In this document: positions 53,684-62,776 of the stretch, piece after piece
Numbering within the stretch: position 1 is the first letter of the stretch
Layout of the letters: every line of letters begins with the position of its first letter
Origin: Pseudomonas mosselii
GTDB lineage: Bacteria; Pseudomonadota; Gammaproteobacteria; Pseudomonadales; Pseudomonadaceae
NCBI RefSeq assembly: GCF_005796105.1
Contig: NZ_VAUO01000001.1
Span: 1 to 64,000 of the forward strand
Direction of reading: 5' to 3'
DNA: 64,000 bases
Position numbers and translations under genes: made by a program
Notes under the pieces: generated by a model
The model's input: the letters and a program-made list of their open reading frames with translations, nothing else
Told to the model about the DNA's origin: nothing
Databases searched by the model: none

Positions 53684-53926
53684 TCAGCTGCGTACGTCCA
53701 GGTTGGCGGGTTGGACCTGGGTCAGGGCCTGCTCGCTGTCGGCGCGCAGCACGGCCAGCCTGCGCTGCTCGTACTCTTCCAGGCTCAAGCCTTGGCGTTG
53801 CAGGGCTTCAAGCTGCAACTGGCGGTTTTCCTCGGCGGTATAAGGGCGCAGTTCGGGGTGATTGGCGCAGCCGCTGAATACCACGAGGGTGAGGGCAGCG
53901 AGCAGCAGGCGGGCGGTGGTATTCAT
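53684..53926 (-). CDS. Small lipoprotein, 80 residues
   Basis: An 80-residue predicted lipoprotein: lipobox Val-Phe-Ser-Gly-Cys at ~15-19, then Ala-Asn at +2/+3, compatible with outer-membrane sorting. The mature part is a charged helix (Glu-Glu-Asn-Arg-Gln-Leu-Gln-Leu-Glu-Ala-Leu, Glu-Tyr-Glu-Gln-Arg-Arg). Function not known. The start was chosen by the signal peptide. Confidence 0.65.
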   Translation of the reverse strand: MNTTARLLLAALTLVVFSGCANHPELRPYTAEENRQLQLEALQRQGLSLEEYEQRRLAVLRADSEQALTQVQPANLDVRS

Positions 53927-54045
53927 CGGGCGCTTTCCATGATCGGTGAGTCGATGTGGAAAGGTTATGGCGTGCGCCGCGCGCTGAGAAATTGCCACGC
54001 TCGATAGTGACTATCGAGGTTGCCGGGGCACGCCCCGGCAGGCCG

Positions 54046-54525
54046 CTAGCGGCGAGGCATGGCCAGTTGCTTGCGCATCGGCACGCACAGCATTTGCAAC
54101 CCCGAGGGCGAGTGATAGACCCCTTGGTTGTCCCCCACATAGCCGCAGCGCCGATAGAACGGCGCTGCATTGAGGGTCGCGTCGAGGTGGATTTCGTCGA
54201 GCCCGGCCGCCACGGCGATGGCTTCCAGGTGCCCGACCATGGCCCGGGCAATCCCGCGTCCCATGTAGCCTGGCAGCACGAACAACGCGCCGAGTTCGCC
54301 GCTGTTCAGGTCGATCATGCCGGTGGCGACGCTCTGGCCTTGTAGGCAGGCGAGGTGAAAGTGTTCGGCGACCAAGGCGGTGAAGCCTTCGCTGTGTGGC
54401 ACATGGGCCCAGGCATGCGCCAGCTGGGCGCCATAAAACGGCGGGCATTGCGCAAGGATGGCCTGGCAGCGGATGGCGTAGGCGTCCTCGGCGTCATCTT
54501 GGGTGGCGCGACGGATATCAGGCAT
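54046..54525 (-). CDS. GNAT-family N-acetyltransferase
   Basis: A 159-residue GNAT protein: N-terminal Ile-Arg-Arg-Ala-Thr, Leu-Phe-Val-Leu-Pro-Gly-Tyr-Met-Gly-Arg-Gly-Ile-Ala, the acetyl-CoA pyrophosphate-binding motif A near residues 80-92, and Asn-Ala-Ala-Pro-Phe-Tyr-Arg-Arg-Cys-Gly-Tyr near 118. Substrate unknown. AAGGATCC lies upstream of the ATG. Confidence 0.85.
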   Translation of the reverse strand: MPDIRRATQDDAEDAYAIRCQAILAQCPPFYGAQLAHAWAHVPHSEGFTALVAEHFHLACLQGQSVATGMIDLNSGELGALFVLPGYMGRGIARAMVGHLEAIAVAAGLDEIHLDATLNAAPFYRRCGYVGDNQGVYHSPSGLQMLCVPMRKQLAMPRR

Positions 54526-54695
54526 CGGGATCCTTCCCTTTGGGCTTCGCCGGCTCGGCGGGCTTGACAGCTTACGGCAAAAACAAGGGCGTTGCGGCAA
54601 AGCCTGGATTGTCCGTGGGCAATCAAGCGCCGCTACCCAAGCCGGGCGCCGCGGCCCATGCTGCGGCTTCCCTTTGGCAGGTAGCGAGGCAGGCG

Positions 54696-55436
54696 ATGGA
54701 ACTCGACATTCCGGTGGTGCTGGTCAATGGCTTGATTGGTTGTCTGGATCACCCGGCGCTGCACGCGGCCCTGCAACCGCGTGCGCTGATCGCCCCGGAC
54801 CTGCTTGGCTATGGTGCCCTGCAAGGCATCCCGCCAGCACGCATCGACATCGACGCCCAGGTGCAGCACCTGCACCGCCAGTTGCAGGCGCGCCAGGTGG
54901 CGCGGGTGTATTTGGTCGGGCATTCGGTGGGCGGGGTAGTGGCGATGCTGTATGCCCTGCGCTATCCGCAGCAGGTGGCCAGCGTGATGAGCATCGAGGG
55001 CAATTTCACCTTGAACGATGCGTTCTGGTCGGCTTCGGTGGCGCGTATGGACGCCGAGCAAGCCGAGGCCATGCTCGACGGTTTTCGCGAAGACCCCCGC
55101 GCTTGGCTGGGCGGCGCCGGTATAGCTGCCAGCGCGCCGCGCCTGGCATTGGCCCAGCGCTGGCTGGCCCACCAGCCGGCCACCACCTTGCAAGCCATGG
55201 CACGCTCGGTGCTGACGGTGACCGGTGCGGCGCGCTACCACGCGCAACTGCAAGCGGTATTCGCAGCGACCCCGGTGCACCTGCTGGCCGGCGAACACTC
55301 CCGCGCAGGCTGGGACATGCCGCACTGGGCCGCGCAGCAGGCCGCCAGTGTCAGCGTGTTGGCCGGTGTCGGGCACTTGATGATGCTCGAAGATCCCCAA
55401 GGCTTCGCCCAGGCCCTGGCGCGCCTGCTCGACTGA
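54696..55436 (+). CDS. Alpha/beta hydrolase
   Basis: A 246-residue alpha/beta hydrolase. The nucleophile elbow Gly-His-Ser-Val-Gly-Gly (Ser77) and the oxyanion-side Leu-Val-Asn-Gly-Leu are intact. The late His in Gly-Val-Gly-His-Leu-Met-Met fits the catalytic triad. Substrate unknown. The open frame extends upstream across the GNAT promoter; the ATG at 54696 with GCGAGGCAGG before it fits the hydrolase start. Its stop codon directly abuts that of the converging RibD-like gene. Confidence 0.83.
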   Translation: MELDIPVVLVNGLIGCLDHPALHAALQPRALIAPDLLGYGALQGIPPARIDIDAQVQHLHRQLQARQVARVYLVGHSVGGVVAMLYALRYPQQVASVMSIEGNFTLNDAFWSASVARMDAEQAEAMLDGFREDPRAWLGGAGIAASAPRLALAQRWLAHQPATTLQAMARSVLTVTGAARYHAQLQAVFAATPVHLLAGEHSRAGWDMPHWAAQQAASVSVLAGVGHLMMLEDPQGFAQALARLLD

Positions 55437-56057
55437 TCAGGCGAACGAACCGGTCTGCACTGGCCCGCTGCGTACATAGTGGGCAAGCAGCACGCCGGTG
55501 CTGGTGCTGACGACGGGCTCGCGCAGAGTGAACGCCGCAGCCTGGGCGTCATCGCCGAACAAGCGCTTGCCTGGGCCCAGCAGTAGTGGGTGGATAAGCA
55601 GGCGCAACTCGTCCACCAGCCCCGCCGCCAGCAGTTGCCGGACCAGCTCGGCGCTGCCTTGGGTCAGCAACGTGGTGCCCGCTTGTTGCTTGAGTGCGTG
55701 GATCGCTTGTACAGGATCGGCGCCCAACGCATGGCTGTTGTGCCAGGCGAGCGATTCGGGATGGTGGGTGGCGACATGCTTGGCCACGCGGTTGAACAGC
55801 TCGGCCATCGGTTGGCTCTGTGATTCGGCGGCCACGTGTGGCCAGTAGCCGGCGAAGATGTCGTAGGTGCGCCGCCCCAGCACCAGTTCGAACGGCTGGC
55901 TGAACAGTGCCTGCATGGCCTGGCCGAAGGCTTCGTCGGCGTAGGGCGGCAGCCACCCGCCATAGCTGAAGCCGCCGCTGGTGTCTTCCTGGGGGCCGCC
56001 GGGGGCCTGCATGACACCATCGAGGGTGACGAAGGCGGCGACGATGAGCTTGCGCAT
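55437..56057 (-). CDS. Dihydrofolate reductase-like (RibD C-terminal domain) protein
   Basis: A 206-residue protein of the RibD C-terminal/YyaP-YwjB type: Val-Thr-Leu-Asp-Gly-Val-Met-Gln-Ala-Pro-Gly-Gly near residue 10, Val-Leu-Gly-Arg-Arg-Thr-Tyr near 58, and Gln-Gly-Ser-Ala-Glu-Leu-Val near 135. It probably binds NADPH. Physiological reaction unknown. Confidence 0.85.
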   Translation of the reverse strand: MRKLIVAAFVTLDGVMQAPGGPQEDTSGGFSYGGWLPPYADEAFGQAMQALFSQPFELVLGRRTYDIFAGYWPHVAAESQSQPMAELFNRVAKHVATHHPESLAWHNSHALGADPVQAIHALKQQAGTTLLTQGSAELVRQLLAAGLVDELRLLIHPLLLGPGKRLFGDDAQAAAFTLREPVVSTSTGVLLAHYVRSGPVQTGSFA

Positions 56058-56147
56058 GGGGAGGGCTCCTCGGGTGTGTGTGCCGAATAGTCGATTTGAG
56101 CGTGGCCCGGATCGACAAGCTTCGCCAGCCTACTCGAGCGCAGGTGG

Positions 56148-57011
56148 TCAGCCCGCGGCGTAGCGACGTCGCTTCTTTTGGTACATGTCGCCATCGGCGT
56201 GGCTGAGCAGGGTGTCGGCATCACGGCCATCGGCCGGATAACACGCCAGGCCGATGCTGCACGACGGCATGGGCAGCCCGCCGAATTCATCCCCGAGGGG
56301 TTCGGCCATGACCGCGAGGATCTCCCCCAGCTTTTCGCTGACCGCGGCGGGTGTGGCGCTGGCGGTCAGCAGCACGGTGAACTCATCGCCGCCCATGCGC
56401 GCCACGGTGTCGGTAGTGGACACGCAGCTTTCCAGGCGGCGGGCGACGGTGCACAGCACGCGATCGCCCAAGGCGTGGCCGTGCAAGTCGTTGATGGCTT
56501 TGAAACCGTTCACGTCCAAGAACAACAGCGCCAGTGGCTGCTGCTCCTGCTGTGCGGCTTGCAGGGCGGCACTCAGGCGCTGGTTGAACAGCGAACGGTT
56601 GGCCAGCCGAGTGAGCGGGTCGTGGTGCGCGAGAAAACGCAGCTCCTGCTCGGCCTCGGTGAGGGCCGTGACATTCCGTGCGACGCCAATACGCGCGCCC
56701 ACCTCATCGGACCAGAAGGCGGCCCAGAGAATATGCACGACACCGCCGTCCTTGCGCAGGTAGCGGTTGCGAAAGTCGAAATGCGGTTGGCCGTTCATGA
56801 CCCGCATGATCGACGCCTGGGTGGCTTCGAGATCCTCAGGGTGCATGTAGCGGGTGATCGGGGTGCCGATGAGTTCGCTGGCCGTGTAGCCGAGCAGCGC
56901 CTGGCAGGCATCGCTGACGAAGACGATGATGTTGTCCTGGTCGACCACGAACACGGTGTCCAGCATCAGGTGGATCAGCCGGGGATAAAGGGCTTTGAGG
57001 TCAACGGGCAT
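56148..57011 (-). CDS. PAS-GGDEF diguanylate cyclase
   Basis: A 287-residue cytosolic protein. A PAS sensor spans ~12-125 (Phe-Val-Ser-Asp-Ala-Cys-Gln-Ala-Leu-Leu-Gly-Tyr). A GGDEF domain spans ~130-287, with intact Gly-Gly-Asp-Glu-Phe near residue 206 and the substrate-binding Asp-Pro-Leu-Thr-Arg-Leu-Ala-Asn-Arg. The inhibitory I-site Arg-x-x-Asp five residues before GGDEF reads Ser-Thr-Thr-Asp, so product feedback is probably lost. Its product c-di-GMP controls motility and biofilm. No membrane segment. The start at 57011 excludes shadow residues upstream. Confidence 0.88.
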   Translation of the reverse strand: MPVDLKALYPRLIHLMLDTVFVVDQDNIIVFVSDACQALLGYTASELIGTPITRYMHPEDLEATQASIMRVMNGQPHFDFRNRYLRKDGGVVHILWAAFWSDEVGARIGVARNVTALTEAEQELRFLAHHDPLTRLANRSLFNQRLSAALQAAQQEQQPLALLFLDVNGFKAINDLHGHALGDRVLCTVARRLESCVSTTDTVARMGGDEFTVLLTASATPAAVSEKLGEILAVMAEPLGDEFGGLPMPSCSIGLACYPADGRDADTLLSHADGDMYQKKRRRYAAG

Positions 57012-57253
57012 GGATAACGAAGTCCGGGGCGTGGGGCAGGAGCGTGGCCAGCATACACAGGGCGGGGGTGGTTTCACCATGGGGCAGTGATGGCCTTGTG
57101 TCGGATGCGCGTGCGGTGGCTGGCTGCGCGGCAGGGCCGTGGCAGGTATTTTTGATTATTCGTCTGGCGAATGCAGGGCGTGCACAGGTTCGATTTCCAT
57201 CGAAAATCCATATCCCGCATCCTGTGCGCATTCCCCGCTCACGGAGGCTACCC

Positions 57254-57760
57254 ATGTTCAGCAAAACCGCGCTTTTAACCGTTGTTCCCGCCGGCCTGGC
57301 CTTCATGGCAGGGATGGCGCTACCGTTCCAGGCCGCCAGCAATGCGGCGGTAGGCAAGGCGCTGGGCCATCCGCTGTGGGGCGCCATGACCTCGCTGCTG
57401 GTCAGCGGCGTGGTGGTGATATTGGCGTTGCTGGTGCTGCGCGTACCGCTGCCGTCACTGGGCAAGGCCTTGCAGGGGCCTTGGTGGCTGTGGATCGGTG
57501 GCGTACTGGGCGCGCTCTACGTAGCGGGCGCGGCGGCGCTTACGCCGAAGCTTGGGGCTGGCGGATTCCTGATGTTGGTGGTGGCCGGGCAGATCATCAC
57601 CGCCGTGGTGGTGGACCATTTCGGCCTTATGGGGCTGGCTAGCAAGCCCGTCAACTGGGCCAAGGTCGTCGGGATCGTGCTGATTCTGGGGGGCGTGCTG
57701 CTGGTACAGGGCGTTGGCGCATCGGCCCCTGCGAGCGTGACTGTGCAGGCCGGTCAGTAG
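57254..57760 (+). CDS. DMT-family membrane protein, YdcZ-like (DUF606)
   Basis: A 168-residue protein with five membrane segments, matching the YdcZ half-size DMT family: Gly-Met-Ala-Leu-Pro-Phe-Gln-Ala-Ala-Ser-Asn-Ala near residue 20 and Pro-Val-Asn-Trp-Ala-Lys-Val-Val-Gly near 131. A strong ACGGAGG ribosome site precedes the ATG. It may act as a dimeric exporter. Substrate unknown. Confidence 0.85.
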   Translation: MFSKTALLTVVPAGLAFMAGMALPFQAASNAAVGKALGHPLWGAMTSLLVSGVVVILALLVLRVPLPSLGKALQGPWWLWIGGVLGALYVAGAAALTPKLGAGGFLMLVVAGQIITAVVVDHFGLMGLASKPVNWAKVVGIVLILGGVLLVQGVGASAPASVTVQAGQ

Positions 57761-57763
57761 GGC

Positions 57764-58672
57764 TTACGCCGGCTGCGGCTGGCTGATGGTGTACAGCGCC
57801 TCACGCAGCCAGCGGTGGGCCGGGTCATCCTGCTTACGCGTGTGCCAAGCCTGCTGGTAGGCGATACGCGGGCTGGCAAAGGGCGGGGTGAAGGTGCCCA
57901 AGGTCGTGAAACGCTCCACCGACGCTGCCGCGCGGCTGGCCACGGTCAGCACCAGGTCGGTGCCGGGTAGCACCTCCAGCGCTGCGCTCCAATGTGGCAG
58001 TGCCAGCGCAATATGGCGGCTGAGCCCCTGCGCGGCCAGGGCGCGCTCGATTTCGTCGAAGGCATCGGGACGCATGGCCAGCAGCACATGCGGGCGCGCC
58101 AGCCACTGTTCGAGAGTCAGAGCACCGTCGCTGAGGGTGCTTTTGTCGGCGACACTGATGAAGTCCTCGCTGAACAGGCGTTGCACGACGATGTTGGCCG
58201 ACACGTCGTCGAAGACCCCCAGCGCGAGGTCCAGTTCGCCATCCTGCAACTGCGCCATCATCACCTCGCGACTGGCCTGGCTGATGGCCAGGTCGATGCC
58301 CGGCGCGGCTTGGCGCAGATAACGCACCAACGGTGGCAGGATGATGCGTGAGGCGTAATCCGACAGCGAAAGGCGAAACCGGCGCCGTGCCAGGGCCGGG
58401 TCGAAGGCCGCAGGGGCGAGCAGGCCGTTGAGGCTGGCCAAGGCCTCTTGCAGGGGGCCAGCCAGTGACTGGGCGCGCGCGGTGAGCACCATCTGTCCAT
58501 GCTGGCGGACCAGCAAGGGATCGTCGAAATGCGTGCGCAACTGGGCCAACGCGTGGCTGACCGCAGGCTGGCTACGGTGCAGGCGCAGCGCGGCGCGGGT
58601 GACGTGCTTTTCGATCAGCAACGCGTTGAGGGTCAGCAGCAGATTGAGGTCGATCTTGCGCAGTTCGTCCAT
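57764..58672 (-). CDS. LysR-type regulator
   Basis: A 302-residue LysR-type protein: Ile-Asp-Leu-Asn-Leu-Leu-Leu-Thr-Leu-Asn-Ala-Leu-Leu near residue 6, HTH Arg-Ser-Gln-Pro-Ala-Val-Ser-His-Ala-Leu, and a NodD/NahR-like C-terminal domain. It converges on the ydcZ-like gene 3 bp away. The target is not obvious; the membrane-protein gene 14 bp upstream reads in the same direction and could be co-transcribed. Confidence 0.88.
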   Translation of the reverse strand: MDELRKIDLNLLLTLNALLIEKHVTRAALRLHRSQPAVSHALAQLRTHFDDPLLVRQHGQMVLTARAQSLAGPLQEALASLNGLLAPAAFDPALARRRFRLSLSDYASRIILPPLVRYLRQAAPGIDLAISQASREVMMAQLQDGELDLALGVFDDVSANIVVQRLFSEDFISVADKSTLSDGALTLEQWLARPHVLLAMRPDAFDEIERALAAQGLSRHIALALPHWSAALEVLPGTDLVLTVASRAAASVERFTTLGTFTPPFASPRIAYQQAWHTRKQDDPAHRWLREALYTISQPQPA

Positions 58673-58686
58673 GGCAAGCCAGGTTG

Positions 58687-59469
58687 TTACCGTCCGATAG
58701 TCTGCTCGATCAGCAGCTTCCAGTTCTGTGCCTCTTGCCAGTTGTCGGCGAAGGGCATTTGTACCCAGAACGGCGGGTGGCCTTCGCACTGCAACTGCAC
58801 CTGCAGGGTGAAGGTGCGCATGGTGCTGCTGGTGGTGGTGGTCGTGGAGCGCGACTTGCCGCTGCCGATCATGCCCCAGCTATTGGTGAACCCAAAGACA
58901 TGGCGGCGGCCATGTTTGGTGGTGGTGTTGCTGGTGGTGCTGGTGACGGCCTGTTCATCGACGCGCACGGCCTTGACCACCCGTGGGGCATCCATCAGGG
59001 CATGCTGTTCGCCACTCTCGGCGGCCAGCAGGTACAGCGTACGGCTGTCGGGGAATACGCCGAGCATACGCCCGCCGCGGGTGATCCAGTGGTACGCGCC
59101 CAGGGCCTGGCTGGCCATGAACGCTTTGCCCGCCTCGCGTCGTACTTCATCGGCTTGTCGCCAGGCCTTGTCCACCGCCCATTGCTGCGGACGCCAGAGC
59201 AATGAGACCGGGCGGTACAGGAACCCCATAAGGCAGAAGATCACCCCGGCCAGAATCGGTCCACCAATGTAGTGCCCGGCCCATACCCATTTGACCAGCA
59301 GCGCGAGGCAGAACACCGAGGTGACGATCAGGAACGCTTTGCTGATCACGCGGACGCGCTCGGCCAAGCGATTTTCGGCGTGTTGCAGCTGGCTCAGGGC
59401 TTGACTGAGCGGGGCTGGGGTGGCGCTGAGGGTGGTATCGGGAAGGGGGGACAGTTGCTGGGTCGACAT
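58687..59469 (-). CDS. Uncharacterised membrane protein, 260 residues
   Basis: A 260-residue protein with two adjacent membrane helices (~45-64 and ~69-90) between a Pro/Thr-rich cytosolic N-terminus and a larger C-terminal domain. The latter contains two Thr/Ser-rich runs (Thr-Ser-Thr-Thr-Ser-Asn-Thr-Thr-Thr near 178 and five Thr plus Ser-Ser near 211) flanking a Gly/Trp segment, and ends with Gln-Asn-Trp-Lys-Leu-Leu-Ile-Glu. I do not recognise the family. A GTG-free ATG at 59469 is the only reasonable start. Confidence 0.65.
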   Translation of the reverse strand: MSTQQLSPLPDTTLSATPAPLSQALSQLQHAENRLAERVRVISKAFLIVTSVFCLALLVKWVWAGHYIGGPILAGVIFCLMGFLYRPVSLLWRPQQWAVDKAWRQADEVRREAGKAFMASQALGAYHWITRGGRMLGVFPDSRTLYLLAAESGEQHALMDAPRVVKAVRVDEQAVTSTTSNTTTKHGRRHVFGFTNSWGMIGSGKSRSTTTTTSSTMRTFTLQVQLQCEGHPPFWVQMPFADNWQEAQNWKLLIEQTIGR

Positions 59470-59578
59470 GGTGCATCCTGCAAGAATGGACAACGCACCG
59501 CTCGGGCGCGGCGGGGTCGGCCAGTATACCCCGCGATGCCGATCGGTTCGACCTTTGCAGGGCCGGGCCTGCGCGCCT

Positions 59579-60562
59579 TCAGCAATCGCTCCGGCCCTTC
59601 AGGGCATCGGGATTGGCCACCTGGGTCGGTGCACCGTCGAAGAACGCTAGCACATTGTCGAAGGCATCCCCGAAATACAGCTCGTAGCCGTTTTTCTCCA
59701 CATAACCCAAGTGCGGGGTGCTCAGTACGCGTGGATGGCGCAGCAGGGGGTGGTTGGGGTCGAGTAACGGTTCATGCTCGAACACATCCACAGCCGCAAA
59801 GCCCGGCCGTCCGCTGTCGAGCGCTTGCAGCAAGGCGCCTGGCGCGATCAGTTCGGCGCGGCTGACGTTCACCAGCAGGGCGTCGGTCTTCATGTGGCCA
59901 AGGTCCGTGGCGGTCACCGCATGCCGGGTGGTGTCCGACAGGCGCAGGTTGAGGCTGAGGATATCGGCTTGGGCGAAGAACGCCTCGCGACTGCTCGCAG
60001 CCTGGTGGCCATGCGCTTGGGCGGCGGCGCGGCTGGCCGCGCTGCCCCATACCAGCACCGGCATGTCGAATGCCTGGGCATAGCGCGCCAGGCGCTGGCC
60101 GATCTTGCCGTAGCCCCAGATCCCCAAGGTTTGGCCGGCGACAGCCTGGCCGAGGTTGACTTGCCATTGGCCCTGGCGAAACGCATCGATGGCCGGGACC
60201 AACTGTCGACGAGCGTTGAGGATCAGTGTCCAGGCCAGTTCCGCCGGCGCCACCGGCGAGCCACGACCCTCGGTCACCACGACGCCGTGGGCGGTGCAGG
60301 CGGCGAGGTCCAGGTGGCTGGAGACCTTGCCGGTTTGGCTGATCAGCTTGAGCTTGGGCAGGCGCGCTAGCAAGGCCGCGTCGATGCGCGTGCGTTCACG
60401 GGTAAGCACCAAGGCGTCGGCGTCGGCGAAGCGCTCGGCCAGTTCGTCGGTCGAGGCGGGTTGCCGGTCATGCAGCACCGTAACCTCATACCCGGCGAGG
60501 CGGCTGAAGCAGTCGAGGGTGTGGATCACGTGCTGGTAGTCGTCGGGGATGACAATGCGCAT
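59579..60562 (-). CDS. D-2-hydroxyacid dehydrogenase (NAD-dependent)
   Basis: A 327-residue enzyme. The Rossmann motif Gly-Ile-Trp-Gly-Tyr-Gly-Lys-Ile-Gly lies near residue 148. Catalytic residues are in place: Arg in Asn-Val-Ser-Arg, Glu in Glu-His-Glu-Pro, and His in Thr-Pro-His-Leu-Gly-Tyr. The family covers phosphoglycerate, glycerate and hydroxypyruvate enzymes. This one lacks an ACT domain, so it is not a full-length SerA. Physiological substrate unknown. Confidence 0.87.
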   Translation of the reverse strand: MRIVIPDDYQHVIHTLDCFSRLAGYEVTVLHDRQPASTDELAERFADADALVLTRERTRIDAALLARLPKLKLISQTGKVSSHLDLAACTAHGVVVTEGRGSPVAPAELAWTLILNARRQLVPAIDAFRQGQWQVNLGQAVAGQTLGIWGYGKIGQRLARYAQAFDMPVLVWGSAASRAAAQAHGHQAASSREAFFAQADILSLNLRLSDTTRHAVTATDLGHMKTDALLVNVSRAELIAPGALLQALDSGRPGFAAVDVFEHEPLLDPNHPLLRHPRVLSTPHLGYVEKNGYELYFGDAFDNVLAFFDGAPTQVANPDALKGRSDC

Positions 60563-60930
60563 GCTGACGGGCCTAGCGTAGGAAAGAAAGGCATGACGAT
60601 AGCCCAGGCGCGGGTCTGTTTGCGAGCGGGTGGTCGTGCGGGGCGCAAGTGTGACCTGCCGCGCCGGGCGGCGGCCCAAAAAAAGAAACCCGCCAGCTGG
60701 GGCGGGTTGAACAGAACGTATCGAAGCAACGCGAATTTGCCTGCTTCAATGTCAGCATTGTGTGAAAACGCCTGGCCACGGCTTCCTCAAAATGTTACTG
60801 ATTCTTACGGGGCGCGTGACGCATGCGTGGCTCAGGCCCTGCATCTGGGCAGTCAGCGCACGCGGAGCTGATGTTCAGGGCAAGCGCACGAAGGGTTCGG
60901 CGGGAAGAACCGCTTCGCGAACCCTGTGCA
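60563..60930. other. 368-bp stretch without a gene; holds a leftward terminator
   Basis: No coding sequence is supported on either strand. The only clear element is the terminator at 60678-60707 reading leftward. The remainder separates yoaK-like from the dehydrogenase gene. Confidence 0.55.
60678..60707 (-). terminator. Rho-independent terminator, leftward
   Basis: Read on the minus strand, AACCCGCC pairs with GGCGGGTT around a short loop (CCAGCT) and runs into TTCTTTTTTT. It would end transcription from the YoaK-like gene before the dehydrogenase promoter. Confidence 0.85.
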
Positions 60931-61620
60931 TCAACGCATGTATGCCCTTTGCCAACTGCGCGGAATGATGAGCGAAGCGCCGGCTAGCCCCGCTGCAACC
61001 AATCCGTTGATCGCAAGGGCGGCGGTGCCGAACTGGTTTTGAACCAGCGCGCCGGCCACCGCGCCCAGCAACATGCCAAGCCAAGGCACCAGTTGTACCC
61101 GCCAGCCAGGCTTGCGCTCGCCGAGTAACCATCGGCCTAAGCCCCGCCCGAAGCGGGACAGGGCGCCGGTCACGTAGGTCAGTCCGATTGGCAGCCCGTT
61201 GACCTCTTCCACGACCGCATTGATCATGCCCATCGCGATCACGGCGCCTATCAGCGCAATCAGCGACGCAGGTATCGCCGCTGCAAGGCCCAGGAGCGCG
61301 GCTACGCTCACAAGCAACGGCCAAGACCGTCGGCCCACCCAGCGCGCGATGATCACGCCCAGGGCATTGCCCGCGATGAACGCCGCGATCAGCGTGGCGA
61401 TACTGAAGGTGGTGTGCAGGTCGCCCTGGCTGATCGACACGGCAAGTCGCGTGGTATTGCCGCTCATGAATGAGACGAAATCGCCCGTTGCGGTGAAACC
61501 TACGGCGTCTGTCATGCCCGCCAGAAACGAGAGCGCTGCGACGAAGGACAAGCCTACCTTGCCGCGTATGCGCGCAATTCGTCTTCCTCGAGCGGTATAG
61601 AATCCGGCGTCAGGCAGCAT
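60931..61620 (-). CDS. YoaK family membrane protein (DUF1275)
   Basis: A ~229-residue protein with six membrane segments. DUF1275 hallmarks are Gly-Met-Thr-Asp-Ala-Val-Gly-Phe near residue 35, Phe-Met-Ser-Gly-Asn-Thr-Thr-Arg near 51, and Tyr-Val-Thr-Gly-Ala-Leu near 150. Function unknown. Start choice (ATG 61620 or GTG 61629) is uncertain. Confidence 0.85.
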   Translation of the reverse strand: MLPDAGFYTARGRRIARIRGKVGLSFVAALSFLAGMTDAVGFTATGDFVSFMSGNTTRLAVSISQGDLHTTFSIATLIAAFIAGNALGVIIARWVGRRSWPLLVSVAALLGLAAAIPASLIALIGAVIAMGMINAVVEEVNGLPIGLTYVTGALSRFGRGLGRWLLGERKPGWRVQLVPWLGMLLGAVAGALVQNQFGTAALAINGLVAAGLAGASLIIPRSWQRAYMR

Positions 61621-61979
61621 TGTGCGCACTCCTTTTCATGACTTCTCCAGCATTTGCCGCCTCAGCCTATCCCGCCCGACGCGTCACCTGCGCCTGCCTC
61701 ACTGGGCAAGTCAGGCCCTGCCGGGTGCTCGACTCACTTGCAGCAACGTGTCGCTCCAAGGTCGCCGGTGCGCCTGCGCAGACAGGCTAACCAATTCACG
61801 GCGTTGTGAGCAATTGCACTAAAGTCCTTGCGTGCGCTGCGCTGTGGGGAATGTCCAGCGGTGCAAGCTCGCTGGCAGGCAAGTACAAGACCTGAGGCAT
61901 GCAGCGTGCATACAGTCAGTGGAGCTGCGAGCTAGAAAGCGCAGCGGCCGCCTGGCCCAGGTATCGGTGAGGAGGACCC
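61621..61979. other. 359-bp intergenic region
   Basis: This lies between the leftward YoaK-like gene and the rightward LuxR-type gene, so it must hold both promoters. No gene is supported. A GTGAGGAGGA ribosome site lies at its right end. Confidence 0.5.
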
Positions 61980-62642
61980 ATGTATCCGACCAGCTTCCAC
62001 GATTTTGCCCAGCAATGCCTTGGCGCCTTCAGTCACTTCGTCCCTGACGCCCTTGCTGCTGTTTACCGTATCAACGCGCAACGTGAAGCCCATGATTTCC
62101 AACTGCGTGGCATGCAGCCACGCATGCATGAGCGATACCTTGAGCATTACCGCGACCTCGATCCGCTGAGTCCCCTTGCGTGCGAAGCTGCAGGGTGCAC
62201 GGTGATGACTCTCCACCAAGGGCTGCACCGCCGGCCTTCGACGGACAACGCGATTTACCTGGGATTTTTGCAGCGGCACGCAGTCGTCGATGTCGTTGAG
62301 GTGATTGCAATGGATGGCGCCTGCCCTGTAGCAGGGATCTCGCTGTTTCGCATGGCAGGAACATGCGCCTTCAGCCCGCAGGAGCAGGCCAACTTGCGGT
62401 CCTTGCAGGGGTTGATGCAATTGGCCGCGCGCAGTCTTGCCCCGGACAACGCGCTGTTCGACAGCCTTACCGCCCGAGAACAGCAGATCGCTTTGTTGCT
62501 GCGTGACGGCGCGAGCAACAAGGTGCTGGCGCGTGCGCTGGGTATCGGGCTTGCGACAGTCAAGACGCATCTGATCAACCTTTTCCGAAAGTTGCAGGTG
62601 GCCAGCCGCACGGAACTCGTCGCCCGGCTCTTCGTGAGGTGA
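61980..62642 (+). CDS. LuxR-family transcriptional regulator
   Basis: A 220-residue protein. Residues ~1-145 resemble the autoinducer-binding fold of LuxR-type regulators (Tyr-Leu-Glu-His-Tyr-Arg-Asp-Leu-Asp-Pro-Leu-Ser-Pro near 52-64), but most of the aromatic residues that line acyl-homoserine-lactone pockets are not apparent. Residues ~155-218 are a standard LuxR HTH (Leu-Thr-Ala-Arg-Glu-Gln-Gln-Ile-Ala, Ala-Thr-Val-Lys-Thr-His-Leu). It precedes moaF-like by 134 bp on the same strand and may control it. Confidence 0.85.
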   Translation: MYPTSFHDFAQQCLGAFSHFVPDALAAVYRINAQREAHDFQLRGMQPRMHERYLEHYRDLDPLSPLACEAAGCTVMTLHQGLHRRPSTDNAIYLGFLQRHAVVDVVEVIAMDGACPVAGISLFRMAGTCAFSPQEQANLRSLQGLMQLAARSLAPDNALFDSLTAREQQIALLLRDGASNKVLARALGIGLATVKTHLINLFRKLQVASRTELVARLFVR

Positions 62643-62776
62643 TCTGCGCGAGCGACGCCGCAATGTCGCGAGCCTACCTGCCCGGTTGAATCCTGGCACT
62701 CAACCCTCTGGTTGATACCCGCGCGGCATCACGCCAGGCAGCATGGCGGCACTTCCATCACAGCAGGTAGGCCCCC

